From Myxococcales bacterium (GTDB lineage Bacteria > Myxococcota > Myxococcia > Myxococcales > Anaeromyxobacteraceae): DNA of 58,315 nt. Position numbers and translations under genes: made by a program. Below the pieces are notes generated by a model, which was given only the letters and a program-made list of their open reading frames with translations, was not told the origin of the DNA and ran no database searches. This document shows, piece after piece, positions 9,830-17,636 of this stretch; the stretch's first letter is position 1, and the number at the start of each line of letters is the position of its first letter. The stretch lies in contig JAKAEO010000003.1 of the NCBI GenBank assembly GCA_021818285.1, positions 1 through 58,315 on the forward strand, read 5' to 3'.

Positions 9830-11163
9830 GCCCCCGATCGTGCCGGCGCCGGGCGCAACGTCAAGAGGTGCTTGATGATCAGCAGCGCCCCGGCCAGGAC
9901 CAGCAGGCCGTGCAGGAAGACGATCAGCATCCAGAAGCGCATGGGCGACTGGGCCACGATGTAGGGCTGCCCCTGCACCCGTTCCAGGTAGGTCTGGAGC
10001 ACGCCGGCCACCGCCATCGCCAGGCTCATGCCCACCACCGCGCTGCTGGTGAGCCAGAAGCCCCAGTGCCCTCCCCGCTCGTCGTACCGTCCGTCGGCGA
10101 AGCCCTTGAGCCGCGGGATGGCGAAGTAGAAGAAGGAGAGGTTCAGGAGCGCGTAGGCGCCGAAGAAGGCCAGGTGGCCGTGGGAGACCGTCACCTGGCT
10201 GCCGTGGGTGTAGTAGTTGATCTGCGGCAGCGTGTGGGCGAAGCCGAAGAGGCCGGCGCCGACGAAGTGCAGCACCGCCATGCCGATGACGTAGACCCAG
10301 GTGAGCCTCGGCTGCGGGCGCTTGCTGTCCTTCATCGACCGCCAGGTGTCGATGAGCATGAAGGCGATGGGCAGGGGCTCCAGCGCCGAGAAGGCGCCGC
10401 CCACCCAGAGCCAGTACCTCGGCGCGGCGATCCAGTAGTAGTGGTGGCCGGTGCCGGCGAGGCCGGTGAAGAGGAAGAGCCCGAGCTCCACGTAGAGCCA
10501 CTTCTCGACGATCTTCCGGTCCACGCCGGTGAGCTGGATCATCATGAAGGCCATCAGGGCCGCGGTGACCAGCTCCCAGGCCCCCTCCACCCAGAGGTGG
10601 ATGACCCACCACCAGTAGTACCAGTCGATGGCCAGGTTCTCGTAGAAGGGCATGCCGAAGAGGTACATCACCGCCAGGAAGACCAGGCCGGCCAGCAGCG
10701 TGCCCTGGGTGGCGGTGAAGCGCCGCGCCCTGAGGATGGTCACCCCCACGTTGGCGAGGAACATCAGCGCCCCGACGACCACCAGGACGTCGAGCGTGGT
10801 GGGGATCTCCAGCAGCGGCCGCCCCTGGGTCCAGCCGAAGAGGAAGCCCACCAGCGCCGCCACGCCGGTGCCGGTGAGCAGCACCAGCTGCGCCCAGGCC
10901 ACCTTGGGCCAGGCCAGCTCGCTCTGCGTCTCCTCGGGGATGGCGTAGTAGGTGGCGCCCATGAAGCCGAGCAGCAGCCAGAGCACCAGCAGGTTGGTGT
11001 GCATGGCGCGCGCGGTGGAGAAGGGGAAGACGTCCACCACCGCCTGCGGCACCGTGTAGAAGTAGTTGAAGGCGAGGTAGAGCCCCATCACCAGCTGCAG
11101 CGCGAAGAGCAGCAGGGCGACGACGAAGTATGGGTAGGCGACCCTCTGGGACTTGAAGTTCAC
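9826..11163 (-). CDS. norB: Nitric oxide reductase subunit B (cNOR catalytic subunit)
   Basis: A 445-residue haem-copper-oxidase-superfamily membrane protein with about twelve hydrophobic segments. It reduces 2 NO to N2O. Diagnostic segments: ARAMHTNLLVLWLLLGFMGATYY (low-spin haem ligand), WWVIHLWVEGAWELV (Fe_B ligand His and the conserved Glu), GLAGTGHHYYW (the HH pair) and HGHLAFFGAYALL near the C-terminus. There is no N-terminal extension of the quinol-oxidising qNOR type, which agrees with a NorC partner immediately upstream. The GTG start overlaps the norC stop (GTGA). Confidence 0.93.
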   Translation of the reverse strand: MNFKSQRVAYPYFVVALLLFALQLVMGLYLAFNYFYTVPQAVVDVFPFSTARAMHTNLLVLWLLLGFMGATYYAIPEETQSELAWPKVAWAQLVLLTGTGVAALVGFLFGWTQGRPLLEIPTTLDVLVVVGALMFLANVGVTILRARRFTATQGTLLAGLVFLAVMYLFGMPFYENLAIDWYYWWWVIHLWVEGAWELVTAALMAFMMIQLTGVDRKIVEKWLYVELGLFLFTGLAGTGHHYYWIAAPRYWLWVGGAFSALEPLPIAFMLIDTWRSMKDSKRPQPRLTWVYVIGMAVLHFVGAGLFGFAHTLPQINYYTHGSQVTVSHGHLAFFGAYALLNLSFFYFAIPRLKGFADGRYDERGGHWGFWLTSSAVVGMSLAMAVAGVLQTYLERVQGQPYIVAQSPMRFWMLIVFLHGLLVLAGALLIIKHLLTLRPAPARSGA

Positions 11164-11876
11164 GGCGTCCTCCCCTCGGCCAGGCTGGCGACGAACTCGG
11201 CGATGGCCTGGCGCTGCCCCTCCGAGAGGTGGTCGAACTTCGGCATGGTCGAGCCCGGGGTCAGCGCCTGCGGGTCGGCCAGGTACCGGGCGATCCAGTC
11301 GGCGTCGCGCCGCGTGGCGACGTACTCGAGCCGCGGCCCGCGGTGCTCGCCGGCGTTCCCCAGGGCGTGGCAGGCGAGGCAGGCCTCCTGGCTCACCAGC
11401 GCGGCGCCGGGCGACATCGCCGCGCCGCCGACCAGCCGGCGGGTCGAGGCCTTCCAGCGGGTGTCGGAGTCCTGCGGCGGCCAGTCGTGGTTGTCGATGC
11501 CGCCGACCCAGCGCAGGAAGTCCACCAGCCGGTCGATCTCGACGGGCGTGAGGTGCTGCTGCGGCATCTTGCGGTAGGAGGAGGCGAAGGCCTTCTCGGG
11601 CGACGCGAGCCGCAGCCGCACCGCGTCCTCGCCCAGCCGCTTGTAGGCGCGGGTCAGGTCCGGCGCGTAGTAGCCGCCGAAGCCCAGGATGGTGTGGCAG
11701 TCGTTGCAGTTGTGGTTCTCGAAGACGTGCTTGCCGGCGACGACGTTGGCGTCCAGCTTGTCCGCGTGGGTCAGCGCCGCGAACGACCGGTGCGTGTCCC
11801 AGGTCAAGCCCAGGAACAGCGCCAGGGACGAAAGCGTGCCCACCCAGAAGATGAGCTTGGCTGCGCGTTCGCTCAT
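11160..11876 (-). CDS. norC: Nitric oxide reductase subunit C with an additional C-terminal cytochrome c domain
   Basis: The 238-residue protein has an N-terminal membrane anchor (about 8-25), then a standard NorC domain: CNDCH haem motif at 57-61, GGYYAPDLT, and KMPQQHLTPVEIDRLVDFLRW ending with IDNHDWPP near 133. The family normally stops here at about 150 residues. This protein continues with a second haem-c domain, CLACH at 166-170 and possible Met ligand in STMPKF near 213. It would donate electrons to NorB through two c-type haems. The start at 11876 has GGAGAGGAG upstream. A sigma-54-type promoter lies about 50 nt upstream. Confidence 0.9.
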   Translation of the reverse strand: MSERAAKLIFWVGTLSSLALFLGLTWDTHRSFAALTHADKLDANVVAGKHVFENHNCNDCHTILGFGGYYAPDLTRAYKRLGEDAVRLRLASPEKAFASSYRKMPQQHLTPVEIDRLVDFLRWVGGIDNHDWPPQDSDTRWKASTRRLVGGAAMSPGAALVSQEACLACHALGNAGEHRGPRLEYVATRRDADWIARYLADPQALTPGSTMPKFDHLSEGQRQAIAEFVASLAEGRTP

Positions 11877-11923
11877 GGAACTCCTCTCCTCGTGCGTTGG
11901 GAACGGCGGAAGCCCCGGCCCAT

Positions 11924-11939
11924 CGCAAGCCGCCTGCCA
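11924..11939 (-). promoter_or_regulatory. Sigma-54 (-24/-12) promoter of norCB
   Basis: On the minus strand TGGCAGGCGGCTTGCG matches the consensus TGGCACGN4TTGCW at 9 of the 11 non-N positions other than the final W, with the GG and GC pairs 10 nt apart. The expected transcription start is near 11912, giving a leader of about 35 nt before norC. NorR-type sigma-54 activation of NO-detoxifying genes is known in other bacteria. I see no GTCA-N3-TGAC NorR site in the 70 nt upstream. Confidence 0.6.
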
Positions 11940-12010
11940 GCCGCAAGGGCGCGAAAACACGCGGCCGCGGCGCGGGAGCCCCACGCCGGCACCGAAGGAT
12001 GGGTGCGGCT

Positions 12011-12820
12011 TCAACGCGATTTGGGTTCGACGGCGGGGGGCGGCGCGGCGGCGCCCGCCCCTTCCGCCTCCATCGCCTGGAGCTCGGCCTCGAGGAGCTG
12101 GAAGGTGCTCTCGCGGAGCCGGTCCACGTCGGCGGCGCCGAGCCCGGCGGTGGGGAGCGCCGGCAGGATGCGCACCCGGATGCGCGACGGGGCGATCCAG
12201 GGCTGGTCGGCCGGCATCGCCGTCCCGGCGCCGGCGATGGCCACCGGGACCAGCGGGACGCCGGCGTCGATGGCCAGCTTGAACGGACCGGGCTTGAAGG
12301 GGCGCAGGGTCCCGTCGCGGCTGCGCGTCCCCTCGGCGAAGAGCCCCACCGGCACGCCCCGGGCCAGGTAGCCGCGCGCCCGCGCCAGCGCCGCCGAGCC
12401 GCTGTCCCGGTCGCCGCGCAGCACCGGGATGTAGCCGACGAGGGAGAAGGCCCAGCCCAGCCAGGGGACGCGGAAGGCCTCGACCTTCCCCACCCACTTG
12501 GTCTCGCGGGGCAGGCAGGCGATGGCCAGGGCGTCCACCATGGAGCGGTGGTTCGGCACCACCACGTAGCTCCCGGACGCCGGCACCGTCCCCTCGACCG
12601 AGACGCGCCAGAGCGGGTAGCAGCGGATGAGCAGCTCGCCGAGGAAGCGGACGGCGCGGCTCGCGACCATCCGGTCCCGGTCGAACGGGAAGGTGACGGC
12701 GCGCAGCAGCAGCGCCAGCGGGAAGGAGAACCCGATGAGGAGCGCCGCCGCGGCGTAGCCGACCAGCGCCGCCGCGGCGCGCACCAGGATCGCCGCCGGC
12801 CGGCGGCGCGGACGGGTCAT
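12011..12820 (-). CDS. 1-acyl-sn-glycerol-3-phosphate acyltransferase (PlsC family)
   Basis: A 269-residue membrane-associated acyltransferase. The catalytic motif is NHRSMVD at 90-96 (the HX4D box) and the substrate-binding motif FAEGTRSRDG follows about 75 residues later; two hydrophobic segments lie near residues 10-45. It should acylate lysophosphatidate or a related lysolipid. Its ATG overlaps the benzoate-CoA ligase stop (ATGA), an unusual pairing. A proline/alanine-rich tail ends the protein. It may adjust membrane lipids when aromatic acids are present, or may use an acyl-CoA made by the ligase; both ideas are inference. Confidence 0.85.
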   Translation of the reverse strand: MTRPRRRPAAILVRAAAALVGYAAAALLIGFSFPLALLLRAVTFPFDRDRMVASRAVRFLGELLIRCYPLWRVSVEGTVPASGSYVVVPNHRSMVDALAIACLPRETKWVGKVEAFRVPWLGWAFSLVGYIPVLRGDRDSGSAALARARGYLARGVPVGLFAEGTRSRDGTLRPFKPGPFKLAIDAGVPLVPVAIAGAGTAMPADQPWIAPSRIRVRILPALPTAGLGAADVDRLRESTFQLLEAELQAMEAEGAGAAAPPPAVEPKSR

Positions 12821-14442
12821 GCCTTGGCGGCGCCCGCCCCCTGGCCCGCCGCCTCCGCCTGCTGCCGCAGCCGGAAGCGCTGGATCTTGCCGGTGGCGGT
12901 CTTGGGCAGCTCGGCCACGAAGTGGATCTGGCGCGGGTACTTGTAGGGCGCGAGCCGGGTCTTGCAGTGCTGCATGAGCTGGTCGGCCAGCGCCGGCGAC
13001 CGCGCCTGCCCCTCGCGCAGCACCACCCAGGCCTCCGGCTTCACCAGCCCCTCGGCGTCGGCGTAGCCGATGACCGCCACCTCCAGCACCGCCGGGTGGC
13101 TCACCAGCGTGCCCTCGATCTCGATGGGGGAGCACCAGATGCCGCCCACCTTGAGCATGTCGTCGCTGCGGCCGCAGTAGACGTAGGCCCCCGTCTCGTC
13201 CTGGACGTAGGTGTCGCCGGTGTCGAGCCAGTCCCCGGGGAGCATGGTGGCCGCGGTCTTCTCCGGGTTGTTCCAGTAGTAGGCGGCGGTGGAGGGCCCC
13301 TTGATCTGCAGCCGCCCCTGCTCGCCCGCCGGCGCCGGCGTCCCCTCGGCGGTGACGATGCGGGCCTGGTAGCCGGGCACCAGCGTGCCGCTGGTGCCGG
13401 GCCGGACGTCGCCCGGCCGGTTGGAGATGAAGATGTGCAGCGCCTCGGTGGAGCCGATGCCGTCGAGGATGGTGAGGCCCGTGCCCTCCCGCCAGCGCCG
13501 GAAGATGTCGGCGGGGAGCGCCTCGCCGGCCGAGACGCAGTAGCGCACCGAGGAGAGGTCGGGCCGGGGGCCGGCGGCCAGGGCCTGGAGCTGCGCGGCG
13601 TAGAGGGTGGGCACGCCGAAGTAGAGGGTGGGCTTGAAGCGGGCGATGGTCTCGAAGGTGCTCTGCGGCGTGGGGCGGCCGTCGAGCAGCACCGCGGTGG
13701 CGCCGGCCCAGAGCGGGAAGGTCATCCCGTTCCCCAGGCCGTAGGCGAAGAAGAGCTTGGCGGCGGAGAAGCAGACGTCGTCCTCCCGGACGCCGAGGAC
13801 CTCGGTGCCGTACCACTGGCTGGTGACCACCATGTCGCGCTGGCGGTGGACCGCCCCCTTGGGCCGGCCGGTCGAGCCGGAGGAGTAGAGCCAGAAGCAG
13901 GCGGCCGTGGCGCCGGCCGGGACGGCCTCCAGCGCCGGCGAGGCGGCGGCCAGCTCGTCGCGGAGGGTGCGGGCCTTCCCCTCGACGGCGAAGACCAGCG
14001 GCGGCGCCGGCCGCGCCGCCGCCACCGCCGGTTCCACCTCGGCGGCGAACTCCGGCGAGTAGAAGATGGCGGAGCAGGCCGAGTCCTGCAGGATGTAGCG
14101 GTAGTCGTCGGCCCGCAGCAGGGTGTTGAGCGGGACCGGGACGATGCCGGCCTTGATGGCGCCCCAGAACAGGTAGAAGAACTCGGGGCAGTCCTTCACC
14201 ACCATGAGCAGCCGCTGCCCCCGCTGCAGCCCCAGCTTCAGCAGGGCGTTGCCGCAGCGGTTCACGCTCGCCGCCAGCTCGGCGTAGGTGACCTCGCCGC
14301 CGGCGGCGCGGATGGCCACCTTGGCCCCGCGCCCCTCGGCGAGGTGCCGGTCGATGAAGGGGACGGCGGCGTTGAAGCCCGGCGCGAACTCCAGGCCGGC
14401 CGGCGAGGTGCTGCGGTCCACCGTGAGCTTTCCGAGGTCCAT
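12817..14442 (-). CDS. bclA: Benzoate-CoA ligase (AMP-forming)
   Basis: The 541-residue acyl-adenylating enzyme makes benzoyl-CoA from benzoate, ATP and CoA, the entry step of the pathway. The AMP-binding motif YSSGSTGRPKG lies at 186-196, DGIGSTEALHIFISN near 327, the hinge WLDTGD near 405, and the catalytic A10 lysine in ELPKTATGKI is Lys519. The FFAYGLGNGMTFPLWAGATAVLL segment is typical of the benzoate/4-hydroxybenzoate ligase group. Lys519 corresponds to the lysine whose acetylation inactivates such ligases, and a tandem acetyltransferase gene lies 80 nt upstream. ATG 14442 is preferred to 14469, which lies ahead of the start predicted from the TACAAA element. Confidence 0.88.
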   Translation of the reverse strand: MDLGKLTVDRSTSPAGLEFAPGFNAAVPFIDRHLAEGRGAKVAIRAAGGEVTYAELAASVNRCGNALLKLGLQRGQRLLMVVKDCPEFFYLFWGAIKAGIVPVPLNTLLRADDYRYILQDSACSAIFYSPEFAAEVEPAVAAARPAPPLVFAVEGKARTLRDELAAASPALEAVPAGATAACFWLYSSGSTGRPKGAVHRQRDMVVTSQWYGTEVLGVREDDVCFSAAKLFFAYGLGNGMTFPLWAGATAVLLDGRPTPQSTFETIARFKPTLYFGVPTLYAAQLQALAAGPRPDLSSVRYCVSAGEALPADIFRRWREGTGLTILDGIGSTEALHIFISNRPGDVRPGTSGTLVPGYQARIVTAEGTPAPAGEQGRLQIKGPSTAAYYWNNPEKTAATMLPGDWLDTGDTYVQDETGAYVYCGRSDDMLKVGGIWCSPIEIEGTLVSHPAVLEVAVIGYADAEGLVKPEAWVVLREGQARSPALADQLMQHCKTRLAPYKYPRQIHFVAELPKTATGKIQRFRLRQQAEAAGQGAGAAKA

Positions 14443-14471
14443 GCGAGGTCCGGTCCCGAGGTGTCCCATCG

Positions 14472-14480
14472 TTTGTACCA
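14472..14480 (-). promoter_or_regulatory. Extended -10 promoter element upstream of benzoate-CoA ligase
   Basis: TGGTACAAA on the minus strand is an extended -10-like element with no visible -35. Transcription would start near 14465, leaving about 22 nt before the ATG at 14442. It would allow the ligase and plsC genes to be expressed apart from the reductase operon. Confidence 0.35.
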
Positions 14481-14522
14481 GAGTGCCGGCGGCCGCCTTC
14501 CCCCGTCCCCTTCCGGGCTGCC

Positions 14523-15455
14523 TCAGCGGAGTGGCTTCTCGAAGGAGAGCCGCTGCGAGAGGGTGAAGCCGGTCCGGGCCAGGAAGCGCAGCAGGTCGAA
14601 GGCGTCCCAGTCGGCCTGGGTCACCACCCGCTCGACCCGCAGCGAGCCGAGGTTCAGGAGCAGCTGGCGCATCAGCGCCCTCCCCACGTTCTTGCGGGCG
14701 AAGGCCGGGTGCACGCCGAGCGTGTCCATCACCGCGGTGGGCTCGGTCCGGCCGAAGTCGCCCATGTCCACGCGCGCCATGAGGAAGCCGGCGAACTGCC
14801 GGTCCACCTCGGCCACCAGCGAGACCCGGACCCCGGACTGGCGCAGGACCTCGACCGCCTTGCGCTGGTAGTACGGGGTGCGGTCCCGGCCGGTGATCTT
14901 CCGGTCCACCTGGACGATGGCCGGCAGGTCGGCCTCGGCCATCGAGCGGACCGGCACCTGCTCCCAGGCGAACTCCTCGGTGCCCTGGGCCGGCGGCTCC
15001 TCGATGAGGTCGCCCACCGGCCGCTCCAGCACCAGCCGGCGCGAGAGCCGCAGGCCGTTGGCGGAGAAGAAGCCGGTGAGCCGGTGCTCCGCCCAGTCGG
15101 CCTCGGTGCGCAGCGCCCCCACGCCCCGGTCGGCCAGCACCCCCTCCAGCGCCTGGAGCAGCGCGGTGGCCACCCCCTTGCGCCCGGCGGCCGGGTCGAC
15201 GCCGATGGCGCCGAGCACCCCCACCGGCGCCTTGCCGCCGAACTCGCCGTCGAGCACGTCGGCGAGGAGGAAGCCCTGGATCCGGCCGCCGGCGGTGGCC
15301 GCCAGCCCCACGGTCCCGGTCCGGCCGTCCCCCAGCCCCGCCAGCCGCTTGGCGTAGAAGCCCCGCCGCGAGCCGCCGGTGATGGCCTGGTCGATGGCGA
15401 TGACCGCCTCGAGGTCGCCGGGCACCAGGGCCCGCATGTCGTGTCGGGTGGCCAT
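14523..15455 (-). CDS. Tandem-domain GNAT acetyltransferase in the benzoyl-CoA reductase operon
   Basis: The 310-residue protein consists of two GNAT domains, about 1-150 and 165-310. Each begins with an IDQAITGGSRRGFY or VDRKITGRDRTPYY motif and has the acetyl-CoA loop (RKGVATAL in domain 1, RKNVGRAL in domain 2) after a conserved GVDP/GVHP strand. The start is 2 nt after the bcrD stop, so it belongs to the operon. The single-domain GNAT at 26565-27035 shares the same D-x2-x-TG-x-x-x-x-x-Y motif. I infer that it acylates a lysine on a pathway enzyme; benzoate-CoA ligase, encoded next, is a natural candidate. A small-molecule substrate cannot be excluded. Confidence 0.8.
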   Translation of the reverse strand: MATRHDMRALVPGDLEAVIAIDQAITGGSRRGFYAKRLAGLGDGRTGTVGLAATAGGRIQGFLLADVLDGEFGGKAPVGVLGAIGVDPAAGRKGVATALLQALEGVLADRGVGALRTEADWAEHRLTGFFSANGLRLSRRLVLERPVGDLIEEPPAQGTEEFAWEQVPVRSMAEADLPAIVQVDRKITGRDRTPYYQRKAVEVLRQSGVRVSLVAEVDRQFAGFLMARVDMGDFGRTEPTAVMDTLGVHPAFARKNVGRALMRQLLLNLGSLRVERVVTQADWDAFDLLRFLARTGFTLSQRLSFEKPLR

Positions 15456-15457
15456 GG

Positions 15458-16303
15458 TCAGGAGGCCATCGCCAGCCGGCCCTGGGCGGCCAGCTTCTGG
15501 TGGCGGAAGGCGCCCCAGAGCGCCGCGCCGATGGCCCCGGCGTAGATCGAGTCGGGGTGGCCCTTCACCTCCATCCGCACCTTCTCGCCGCCCAGCGACT
15601 CGCGCAGCGCCGCCACCAGCCCGGTGTCGAGCGCCAGGCCGCCGGTCATCAGCACCGTGCCCTCGGAGACCGAGATCCCCTTGAGCAGGCTGGCGAGCCG
15701 CCCGGCCATCGAGAGGTGGATGCCCTTGAGGATGTTGGCGGCGGAGATGCCCCGCGACACCATGTTGATGACGTCGGTCTCGGCCAGCACCGCGCAGATG
15801 GAGGAGACCTTCTCCGGCGCCTCCCCCTGCTGGCTCAGGCTGCCGATCTCGTCCTGGCCGATGCCCAGGTAGCGGGCGATGTTCTCCAGGAACTGGCCGG
15901 AGCCGGAGGCGCACTGGCTGGTCATCTTGTAGGCCTGCACCTTGCCCCGCGGGTCGACGCGGATGGCGCGGCCGTGGAGCGCCCCGATGTCCAGCACCCC
16001 GCGGGTGGTGCCGTCGAGGTGGATGGCCCCCCGGGCGTGGGTGGTCATCGAGTAGAAGTGGCCGGTGGTGAAGGTGAGGTTCTCGCCGTCGCCGGTGCTG
16101 GCCACGTAGGCCACGTCCTGGCGGGCGACGCCGGCCTGCCGGAGCATCGCGTCGTAGGCGTCGGCCGCCAGCTGGTACGGGTCGCGTTGCCGGATCCGGT
16201 CCACGCTGCGCGCCAGCCACCTCGGCGCGCCGCCGCCGTGCTCGAAGAGCACGGTCTTCACGCAGCCGGTGCCGACGTCGATGCCCGCGGTGAGGGTCGC
16301 CAT
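15458..16303 (-). CDS. bcrD: Benzoyl-CoA reductase subunit D (ATPase/activator, BcrD)
   Basis: The 281-residue BadF/BadG/BcrA/BcrD-family ATPase matches the length of Thauera BcrD (about 282). The ASKHA ATPase motifs are GIDVGTGCVKTVLF at 7-20 and VLDIGALHGRAIRVD near 103. The segment TSQCASGSGQFLENIARYLG (about 128-147) carries a cysteine of the [4Fe-4S] cluster that bridges BcrA and BcrD. It couples ATP hydrolysis to low-potential electron transfer into the BcrBC active site. It follows bcrA in the order C-B-A-D. Confidence 0.93.
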   Translation of the reverse strand: MATLTAGIDVGTGCVKTVLFEHGGGAPRWLARSVDRIRQRDPYQLAADAYDAMLRQAGVARQDVAYVASTGDGENLTFTTGHFYSMTTHARGAIHLDGTTRGVLDIGALHGRAIRVDPRGKVQAYKMTSQCASGSGQFLENIARYLGIGQDEIGSLSQQGEAPEKVSSICAVLAETDVINMVSRGISAANILKGIHLSMAGRLASLLKGISVSEGTVLMTGGLALDTGLVAALRESLGGEKVRMEVKGHPDSIYAGAIGAALWGAFRHQKLAAQGRLAMAS

Positions 16304-16313
16304 GGTGCTCCTC

Positions 16314-17621
16314 CTAGACCTGGACGGCGCGCCGCGCGAACTCCGCGCCGCCCAGCGCCCCGGTGTAGATCGAGTCGGGGTTGATGTTGATGGTGACCTG
16401 CCCGTAGTTCTCCCGCACCAGCTTGGTCAGCTCGCGGACCGCCGCCTCGTTCTTGGCGACGCCGCCGGTGAAGGTGAACTGGTCCCGGATGCCGCCGGAG
16501 CGGCTGATGATGGACATGGCCCGCAGGATGATGGCCCGGTGCAGGCCGGCCAGCACGTCCTCGCGCTTGTCGCCCAGGGCCAGCCGGTCGCGGAGCTCGG
16601 CGCCGGCGAAGACCGTGCAGGTGGAGTTGATGCGCAGCGAGCGGGTGGACTTCATCGCCATGGGCCCGAGCTCGTGGAGCCCCATCTGCATCTCGTCGGC
16701 GATGTAGCCCAGGTAGCGGCCGCAGCCGGCGGCGCAGCGGTCGTTCATCTGGAAGTTCTCGACGATGCCGTCGGGGTCCACCTGGATGGCCTTGGTGTCC
16801 TGGCCGCCGATGTCGAGGACGGTGCGGGTGCCCGCGTACATGATGTGGGCGCCCAGGCCGTGGCAGAGGATCTCCGAGCGGATGTGCTCCTTGGGGAAGG
16901 GCAGCCGGACCCGGCCGTAGCCGGTGCCGACCACGTAGGCCTCCTCCAGCGGGATGGCCAGCGCCGCCTGGACCCGGTGCGCCACCCCGTTGGCCGCCGC
17001 CTGGCCGGTGGCGCCGAGCGTCTTCTCCAGCGCCCGGAGGAACTTCCCCTCCATGGCGCCGGCCGGGGGCCGGTTCTCCACCTCGATGATCGACTTGTCG
17101 TAGACGTTGAGCAGCAGGTCGAAGGAGAGCCCGGCCTCCTTGCAGACGGCGTCGCCCAGCGCCATGAAGCGCGAGCCGGCGATGTCGCGGAAGAAGTCGG
17201 ACTTGCGCTTGGCGCCCGGCGCGAAGATGCCCTCCGACTCGGCGCGGAGCTGGCGGAACACCTCGCCGAGGGCGGCCCGCAGCGGCTTCTCCTGCCCGGC
17301 GAAGCGCAGGCCGGCGCCGTGCCGGACGCCGGTGGCCTCGAGGTCGTCGAGCTGCTCCAGGAACTGGACGTGGCGGAAGTTGCGCTCCAGCTCCGCCAGG
17401 AAGGCGTCGACCCGCCCGGCCAGCGCCGCCTCCCCCTCCAGCCCGCGCCGGAAGAGGGTGAAGCGGGCGTCGATGAGCGCCTCCTGCTTGGAGACCGCCG
17501 CCGCGGTGTCGTAGTTGGAGCGGGAGTTGGTGATGCCCCGCCCCAGCTGCTTCCCGCCGTCGTCCATCACCACCGCCTTGGTGGTGGTCGAGCCCAGGTC
17601 GATGCCGATGAAGCACTTCAT
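16314..17621 (-). CDS. bcrA: Benzoyl-CoA reductase subunit A (ATPase/activator, BcrA)
   Basis: The 435-residue ASKHA ATPase partners BcrD. It begins [20 protein letters not shown], the nucleotide-binding phosphate-1 motif, and continues with [18 protein letters not shown] and [19 protein letters not shown], whose cysteines hold the shared iron-sulfur cluster. The length near 435 places it with the Thauera-type Bcr (BcrA about 438) rather than the shorter Azoarcus BzdPQ subunits. [16 protein letters not shown] near the C-terminus is the adenosine motif. It lies 10 nt before bcrD and 15 nt after bcrB. Confidence 0.94.
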   Translation of the reverse strand: MKCFIGIDLGSTTTKAVVMDDGGKQLGRGITNSRSNYDTAAAVSKQEALIDARFTLFRRGLEGEAALAGRVDAFLAELERNFRHVQFLEQLDDLEATGVRHGAGLRFAGQEKPLRAALGEVFRQLRAESEGIFAPGAKRKSDFFRDIAGSRFMALGDAVCKEAGLSFDLLLNVYDKSIIEVENRPPAGAMEGKFLRALEKTLGATGQAAANGVAHRVQAALAIPLEEAYVVGTGYGRVRLPFPKEHIRSEILCHGLGAHIMYAGTRTVLDIGGQDTKAIQVDPDGIVENFQMNDRCAAGCGRYLGYIADEMQMGLHELGPMAMKSTRSLRINSTCTVFAGAELRDRLALGDKREDVLAGLHRAIILRAMSIISRSGGIRDQFTFTGGVAKNEAAVRELTKLVRENYGQVTININPDSIYTGALGGAEFARRAVQV

Positions 17622-17636
17622 GGTGGGCTCCTCGCC

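Noticed and set aside
14442-14469. Alternative ATG at 14469 for benzoate-CoA ligase
   Set aside because: It lies upstream of the predicted transcription start of the nearest promoter element and adds nine non-conserved residues.
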